A stretch of DNA of 64,000 nt, from contig JAKZZE010000022.1 in assembly GCA_024220505.1 (NCBI GenBank), positions 806,001 through 870,000 of the forward strand. The letters are read 5' to 3'. Source of the stretch: Rhizopus arrhizus (taxonomy: Eukaryota > Mucoromycota > Mucoromycetes > Mucorales > Rhizopodaceae). Below, piece after piece: positions 57,070 through 64,000 of the stretch (position 1 is its first letter; each line of letters opens with the position of its first letter). The notes under the pieces were generated by a model. The model had not been told where the DNA came from. It saw nothing but the letters and a program-made list of their open reading frames with translations, and did not search any database. A program made the translations under genes and the position numbers.

Positions 57070-60000
57070 TTATGTAAAGGATATGTAGGAAAAGAGAAAA
57101 ATAAAAGGATAAAATGAGGCTATTACAAATTATATTGTCTTTATCAAAAAGTTGTAGCTGAAAGAGGAAGTGGATTTGTTATAAAAAATATGGAAATTAT
57201 GTATGTTCGTAGCTTCAGGTCGGTAAATACAACGGCTTTTAATAAATATAAAGTGACAGAAATATAAAAAAGAGTAATAATAAAAGAAAAAAAAAAAGGA
57301 AAAGAGATGAAAGAATGATGTTGAAAGCAAAACCCTTACTTTTTTCTACAGCTATTTTATATGAAAATGAGTTTAGATAAATAGGGATTGGTTATTAGCC
57401 TATATGTATGTTAACATCAGTCAAGTATGTCTATGTGCGTCCCAAGTAACTATATACACTTAATCAAGTACTGCAATCCCGGTCTTTCTATTATTATTTC
57501 TAAAATTGGCAGACTCGTAAAATAGACTGACAAAAGGGAGAGTGTTTTTAGAAAACAAACTTGGGTACTTACGGGGTAAAACATCATAATTTATCACTGA
57601 CCCGCTAATCTGTCCGAAGATAAATAATCATAAACACTTTGTTTCTATTCTACATTATTAAAATTGCCTTAAACTTCCTTTTAATTGCATGCTTGGTGAC
57701 CGTATATCTCATAAAACACTTTCAATCTAATATTTTTTTTTCTAATTTTAGTTTTAGGTCAAGTTTGCTCCCTTTTGTTTCCCTGATCTTGGATCATACC
57801 ACATGGATTTTCTTCTTTAATCAAAACTATAACAAGTTTTTTCTTGCTGTAAACAAGCGGCTTTTATCAGTGCGTAAAAGTCGAGGCTATAACAGTGGTA
57901 ATGCCATTAAGAAAACAATCACTGATCCAAGTTTAAATTCATTTTATGAAGTAATAACTTGAAAAACAAAAAGAAACTGTACATTATTTTAAAGTTACAC
58001 CTACAAACGCTTTAGAAATAAAGTGTTATTGTTGATCAAGCAACAACACAAAATACTCATCTCCTTTTATCCAAAGAAACTGTTTGCCCTTTTTTTTTTT
58101 TTCCTCACTCAAAACAATAAGCAAAGTAATAATTTAGGAACAATATACAAGCAATAAAGACACTCGTGGTATTTTGATTGCATCGTTTTCTCGGGAATGC
58201 TGTGCTTTTTTTTTGTGTATTTTCAGGTACAAAATGATGCATGCTTCTTTTCTTTTTTTAAAAAAAAAAAAGGGGGGGAAGGAAATGGGATGTAAAATGG
58301 CAAACATCATACATTTGATCAAATGATGGGATAAAGAGAATACAAATCAAAAAGCAAAAGAATATATATAATCCTACAAAGCGGAATTAAGGTACTCTTG
58401 TGCCCTTGTTGTAGTATGACAAATGCTCCTGTGTCCTCGGCAAACAACTATAATTCATGCCGTTGAGTTGGAACGTCCCTTCCTCCTTAATGATTTCCCT
58501 TGGTGTTATAGTTACCATAGAATAGATGCAGATTATAAAAAAGATATACAAAAATCGATTTAAGGGTTTTCTATCCGTAATTTATCGTTCATTGTTTTCC
58601 CTTTTGTTTTGTTTTATCTTAAATTCAATTTATATGACAGTCTTTAATGCACAATGTTTAATTCTAATCATTAGCCACACACACACACACACATAAAGTC
58701 GTCATCACTGCTAATTTGCAGATGACAACACTTGAGAAGAATTAAATGACAAATGAGAAGAGACGGATGTTTATTGAATCACAAAATATTATATGGAGTA
58801 CTTTAAAAATGTTTTATGAGTCAGTATCATTATGTTCACTCACTCTTTTTTTCTCTTTATTTCCCTCTTTCTCTATCTTTCTACCCCTGCAGTAATTACC
58901 CTGTCATTGATTCAGTAGTCAATCAGGATGATAATGAATCTTGGTTATAAAGATATGTCTCCTATTTGGAGAGTAGTTACTCCTGTTGCATATCTGGATA
59001 AATAATGTGAAACTGCCTTGTTAATTAAAGTGCCTTTTTGTGCACTACGCTTACACGTGTGCGTGCAAAGGTACTCTTTTTATGTATAAAAGAAAAAGGA
59101 GAATAAAATGAAAGGTATAGCTTCATAGAATCATTTGTATTTTTATTAAACATGCTCAGTGATACCTAACCATCAGTGCCTCATGAAATCTCAATTAAAA
59201 ACCTCTGGAACGTCTTTATTATAAAATATGGTCCAAGTACATTATGAGATTATAAATAAGCAATCAATGTTGAATTCATCAAGACCATTTTAAAAAAAAA
59301 GTTTTCTTTGCATTGTTGAAGCCAACTGTGTGTTATTATAAAGCCTATGTAAATAAGGATTGAAACAGTAATTAATAGATCATTAAGCTTGTTTCAGAGG
59401 TGAAATGAATATTATTGTTATAAAACTCTTTTGATTTGTCGTGTAAATAACAAACATTTACCTTTTTATTTTCCCTTTTATGCTATTATGAATCAGTTTC
59501 CCCCCTTTTTTTAAACTCAATGCATAGCATATCTATTGAGCAGTTTTCATATAAAAGTAACATACTTTTGTAATTTGCCTAGTGCTTTTGTCATCCTCAC
59601 AACTCTCTTAAATTTTTATCCTTTTCATCCGTCTTCTTTTCCTTTCCTTATTCTGTACTTGTGACGTAAATGAGTAAAAAACATCCAAGAGTACTTGATG
59701 CGTCAGATTGTTAATATATCTTTATTGCCTAATTCTATCAACTGACAATGTTAATAAGATCCATGCTGTGTAACTATTGAGGAACTTTTAAGGAGCTCAT
59801 ATGCCTTTGTACCTGATACCCTGCATAAGAAATAGAGGGTTTTGAAGCTTACAATAATCTTCATCTAACAATTAATCACATCTATCTCAGTATGATATCC
59901 ATCATCACCATGACAGACCTAACCATTATTAGTTATTCTTTTTTCCTTTTTTTTTGTTTTTTTAAAAAAAAAAAAAAAAACAAAGGGCGCATTATTAGTT

Positions 60001-62116
60001 ATGTTAACATAGACTTCACTCTTAACAATCTCGTGTATCTTTGAAAATCATGTATTTAAAATATAAATCTCTTTTGGAAGGCTTTACTTGTAGCAGTGTC
60101 CATTCAGGAGTATTTTTCTCTTTGATACCTGGATTCTATCTGTTCGACAAAAGCAAAATCTATATGAACATCAACTTATTCAAGTAGACTCAACAAAAGT
60201 ATTCTGTGAATATCTATTGCAATTCAAGTGTTTGCATTAGAAACTATCGTCTTTATATTTCATGAGGCTCAACACTTTCACATTAGTCTTCAGCTCTATG
60301 CATTCTTTGATCTACTTTTTAAATTTGACATTTTACAGCCAATTTTAAAATTATCAACAAGCACTTTCCTTATGGTTTAATAAAATAAAGTAATAAAATA
60401 CTTACTCCTTTATTTGATTTAACCTTTTCATATCAAATCTCAATTGTGCAACCAAGTACAGTGTTTTATCCAAGGAAGAACTTAGGGCTACAAGAACATT
60501 TAGGAATATACAATGGTACATTTAACTCTCTATTAAACTATTTGGTTCAACACCAATCAACAAACTATATTCTATAAAGAACCATCAACAAGCCCGAAGG
60601 CTCGGTTAACATTCGTTTACAGCATCAACTTTCTGTTTATGGTGGGGTACACATTATCAACACACTCACACTCTTCAAGTTGTAGCATCTTTTGCGTATT
60701 AAAAATCTTTTGAAAACGTCTGTAGAAATATATCTTCTATTGTGTATTAATGCATAACTTGTAACCTGTTTCTCAGGATTGTCAAGACAGCTTTAGATCA
60801 ACTATAAAACAAAGGTGGCATTCCATTACTGATCGTAAAAGTCCAGTAAAAAGTCTCCAGTTTCCATATATTAATGCATTATTGTTAAACTGTCATCAAA
60901 GAATATCGGGCTTCCTGTACAAGTCCCTGGTATCTATATTACTGTCTTCATTTGATGCTCCTTCACATATCATTCCTATAGTATTAAAACATTCTAGATC
61001 TTGTGGTAGCATAAAGGTCTCCATTCACTAATTTACGTGTTTAGTGCTCTATACTCCTGCCAAAAACGATCTGACAATATCTATCCGGGTCAGTCTAATC
61101 ATTCTTTTCAAAAATATATGCAAACAAGACCCACAAGAAAAAAGTCAAATTTAGCAAGTTTCTCCAAGCACAAAAAGTATACTTTGCTTTGAGCGAGATT
61201 TCTTTTCAAATGGTATACAATTCAAGAACAAGCAGCACTGTGGTTCTTCAAATATCTTATAAAAAAATAAAATACTTTCCTTATGGAAATCTTACCTTCA
61301 AGCCGTTTTTTGCATCTTTATTGTTATCTGAACCCAACAACCGTGATTTTGACAATGAAGACCATCCAACTGAATCAAACATCAATTTTGGCCTATTCAT
61401 TGAACAAATAAACTATGATGATATCACATAACAGCAATTAGCAATCGTCAATTAAAGACAATGTCCAGCTTCAACACAAATTCACAAATCACAAATATAG
61501 ATAATCACTGGAGGGCCTTTATCAATAGTTCTATGCATCATATTCCCAGAAATGTATGGTACACACTTTCCATAAAAATTATCCGCGTGATCCAATTTGC
61601 ATAGAATCATCCCAGCAAACGTAGAAAACGAATGTTGTCAACTATGTAAATTACCAGAAATAGAGTAACCAGTACTCTTTACTTGCATTCAAAGACAAAA
61701 CTTGTGGAAAGCGGCTCAATATTCCAGGATTTATCTACACTTAAACTCCAAGTATTTTATATTAGATTGCCCTGACAAATTTACAACACATGGAAAGCTC
61801 GCTGGCAATAATTTTTTGAATAGACTCCTGTCTTGGACAAGATTGTTATCAATTAAATCTAGAAAGAACTATCGAAACAATCTTTTTACAATTCTTTATG
61901 CTAATGTCTTTGTACTTTTATAACAAAATACTGCTTAATACATCTTTATCACGTTTATATCATTATACTCTTCAACAAGTTTTAATAAATATTAAAATTT
62001 TCAAAAAAAAAAAAAAAAAAGGGCACTGCATATGTGGCTTGAAATTTTACTTGCTTATTTTTGAAACTTGATCCTGTTGAAAAAATATTTATATTTTTTT
62101 TTTTAAACATTGAATC
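57070..62116. other. Gene desert of about 5 kb with protein-like relics
   Basis: No gene I can support. A plus-strand frame at 57639-57962 has hydrophobic segments and ends LAVNKRLLSVRKSRGYNSG, TDPSLNSFYEVIT, but has no splice partners or family. Stop-poor plus-strand stretches recur from about 60,080 to 61,925 (for example GSVNIRLQHQLSVYGGVHII near 60,600; WHSITDRKSPVKSLQFPYIN near 60,820; frames 61189-61431 and 61702-61923). They suggest old coding DNA now broken up. There is a short CA microsatellite at 58,677-58,692. Confidence 0.45.
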
Positions 62117-64000
62117 ATGCCTCAAGCAACAAAGAGAAAAAGATCTTCTTCTTCCAGTGAAAGCTTCAAGGAAGTACGTCAAAAGATTAGAGCTTTAGAA
62201 GCAAGTCTATCAGACAAATCGAATTTGAACAACATTGTTGAAATCTTCAAATATGCAAAGAGTGACAATCCTCAAATAGTACATGCGGCAATACACTCAC
62301 TCAACCGCTCATTCACTTCCTTCTTAATGAAAGGAGATCTTCAAAAAGTGAAGAATACAGATCAACCTTCCGCCAAGGACAAAGTTCAGATTTGGCTTCG
62401 TGGACAGTATATTGATTTCCTTGTTCATGTTCGAAGTTTGCTTTCGAGCGATGAACCCGGACTTCAACTTCCTGCACTTAACATATTGATGAACAATATA
62501 AAGTCAGAATCTGAAAACGTTATGAATTTGAATGGTTCTTATCATTTTGCCAATAATATTTACGGTCCCATTGTTAAAGCAATCATTAGTAATGCAAACT
62601 TCAATGATCACCTTCGAAAAGAATTGGTAGACAAGTATCTGAATATATATGACGATTTGAGACACTACTTTTTTAAAGATGCTGCGTAAGTTTATAGTCC
62701 AGGATAGGTGACATGTTATCTAACTTTAATCTTAGTGAAATAATGGAACACGCTTATGAAATAAAAGAAAGGACTACTGAAATAAAACAACAAAACAAAA
62801 AGATCAAGCTAAGTGAAAACGAAGAGAAGCCAGAGAACCTCAGCTTGATGGCCAGTAATGTACTTTCTATTCTGGAAAACATCAATACAATGCCAACTGA
62901 AGCTTCAGAAATTGATGAATTTTGGACTGTGAATCCAGGTCAATACGAAAATAAAAATGAAAAGGTCAAGACGGAGGATGAGGAACTTTTAGGTGATGAA
63001 GGTTTACTTTCTGACACAGAAGAGCCAGAAGAAGACATGATAAACAAGCAAAAGAAAAAGACACATCCTTTACTTCAGCTTGGTGTTCATCGTCGAGGAT
63101 TTTCCGAATGTTGGCTTAAACTTTTAAAATTACCCCTTACAGAGGAAATGTATAGAAAGATTTTGTTGATATTGCACAAGCGAATCTTGCCACACATGTC
63201 AGAGCCAAAATTATTGATGGATTTCTTGACAGATTCATACAACATTGGAGGTGCTGTCAGTTTATTAGCATTGAATGGATTGTTTACTTTAATTACTGAG
63301 CACAACTTGTAAGCGATACTATAAAAGAGAGAGCATAAGATAATAACATATATTCTGTATACAGAGACTATCCAGATTTTTACAAAAAACTCTATACTCT
63401 GTTAGATAGAAACGTGATGCATGTTAAATATAGATCCAGATTCTTCCGTTTATTGGAACTTTTCTTATCATCAGCGTAAGTATGATAGGTTTTTTTTTTT
63501 GTAGACAGTTTACTTAGAATGCAAATAGATATCTTCCTGCTGCATTGATAGCCGCATTTATCAAGCGTATGGGACGTTTATCACTGACTGCACCGCCAGC
63601 AGCATGTGTGATTATTATCCCATTCATTTATAATCTTTTGAAACGCCATCCTACTTGTATGTGTCTTATTCACAGTAATAAGACTGTAAATAATGCTGCT
63701 ACAGATCCATTCACCATGGAAGAGTTAGATCCTTATGAGAGTAAAGCAATTGACTCATCTCTTTGGGAAGTGAAAACATTGTCTGAACACTATTACGCCA
63801 ATGTATCAACTCTTGCTAAAATATTTGGTGAACAATTCTTGAAACCAAAGTATAACCTTGAAGACTTTTTAGATCATACTTATGCAACAGTAAGTGTGCT
63901 CATCCATGTATTAAGTTAATTTTATTAATTTTCTTTCTATAGTTCTTTGCAACTGAGATTGACCGTAAAAAGAAAAAAGCGCCTGCATTAAATTATGAGA
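62117..64000 (+). CDS. NOC4: Nucleolar complex protein 4 (Noc4/Utp19), 3' end outside the window
   Basis: Five exons are visible, 62117-62685, 62736-63308, 63365-63475, 63529-63889 and 63943 to the edge, about 557 residues so far. Phases close at all four junctions. The N-terminus has a basic Ser-rich stretch (KRKRSSSSSE). HEAT-like helical sequence follows (RALEASLSDKS; YKYAKSDNPQIVHAAIHSLN-like). The CBF/Mak21-type domain includes LLQLGVHRRGFSECWLKLLK, LPLTEEMYRKILLILHKRIL, YNIGGAVSLLALNGLFTLIT, YPDFYKKLYTLLDRNVMHVK, YRSRFFRLLELFLSSAYLPA and LIAAFIKRMGRLSLTAPPAA. Noc4 pairs with Nop14 in maturation and export of the 40S subunit. The acidic insert (about 62,940-63,060) is ordinary. The gene continues to the right. 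Confidence 0.92.

Noticed and set aside
58677..58692. CA dinucleotide repeat as a telomere-like or regulatory array
   Set aside because: Only a short simple microsatellite; no telomeric unit.

Overview
The window looks like nuclear DNA of an early-diverging filamentous fungus, most likely Mucoromycota (Rhizopus/Mucor type). The sequence is AT-rich. Genes carry many short introns (mostly about 50-60 nt, GT-AG) and very small exons. Long A/T homopolymers (28-42 nt) are frequent. The gene set is fungal: a velvet regulator, an Msb1/Mug8 morphogenesis protein, a Boi/Pob1-like SH3-SAM-PH scaffold, a VNX1-type cation antiporter and an SSU1-like channel. The organism is an inference from gene content; no rRNA, tRNA or mitochondrial marker is visible. 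Gene models were built by hand from reading frame, splice-site and phase agreement, and in nearly every model the exon phases close exactly.

Layout. 1-1.15 kb: 3' end of NDUFAF6 and complete RPC9. 3.1-4.2 kb (-): LEA2-type membrane protein. 6.8-7.9 kb: SSU1-like transporter. 8.0-10.7 kb (-): SH3-SAM-PH-CH polarity scaffold. 12.5-15.6 kb (+): CMC4, an F-box/WD40 protein and NFU1. 15.6-18 kb: decayed DNA (a GC-richer relic and a Tc1-like relic). 19.1-20.5 kb: UPF0658-like membrane protein. 21.9-23.4 kb (-): double-PH protein. 23.8-28.5 kb (+): DBP6 and VNX1. 28.7-29.2 kb: small secreted cysteine-rich protein. 29.2-32.7 kb (-): HAD hydrolase and DBP5. 33-36 kb: gene-poor, with one membrane-protein fragment. 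36.3-37.8 kb: Msb1/Mug8 protein. 38.4-39.4 kb (-): TALE homeodomain protein. 41.6-45.1 kb (-): kinesin-4-like motor. 45.2-48.8 kb: a terminal-inverted-repeat transposon. 48.8-50.1 kb (-): RPL4. 50.2-52.1 kb: AMSH-like deubiquitinase. 52.1-53.9 kb (-): MSS1. 54.0-55.2 kb: EngB-type GTPase. 55.4-57.1 kb (-): velvet factor. 57.1-62.1 kb: gene desert. 62.1 kb to the right edge: NOC4, open at its 3' end.

The most interesting object is the transposon at about 45,209-48,771. It has near-identical inverted repeats of about 236 bp, apparently flanked by TA. It carries a decayed Fanzor-like (eukaryotic TnpB) gene on the minus strand and a decayed Tc1/IS630-type transposase on the plus strand. One end lies about a dozen bases after the RPL4 stop codon and the other about 100 bp upstream of the kinesin start.

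Functional themes: ribosome biogenesis and RNA (DBP6, NOC4, RPL4, DBP5, RPC9), mitochondrial assembly (NDUFAF6, NFU1, CMC4, MSS1, EngB), and polarised growth/cytoskeleton (Boi-like, Msb1-like, kinesin). The two mitochondrial GTPases MSS1 and EngB are divergently arranged about 61 bp apart.
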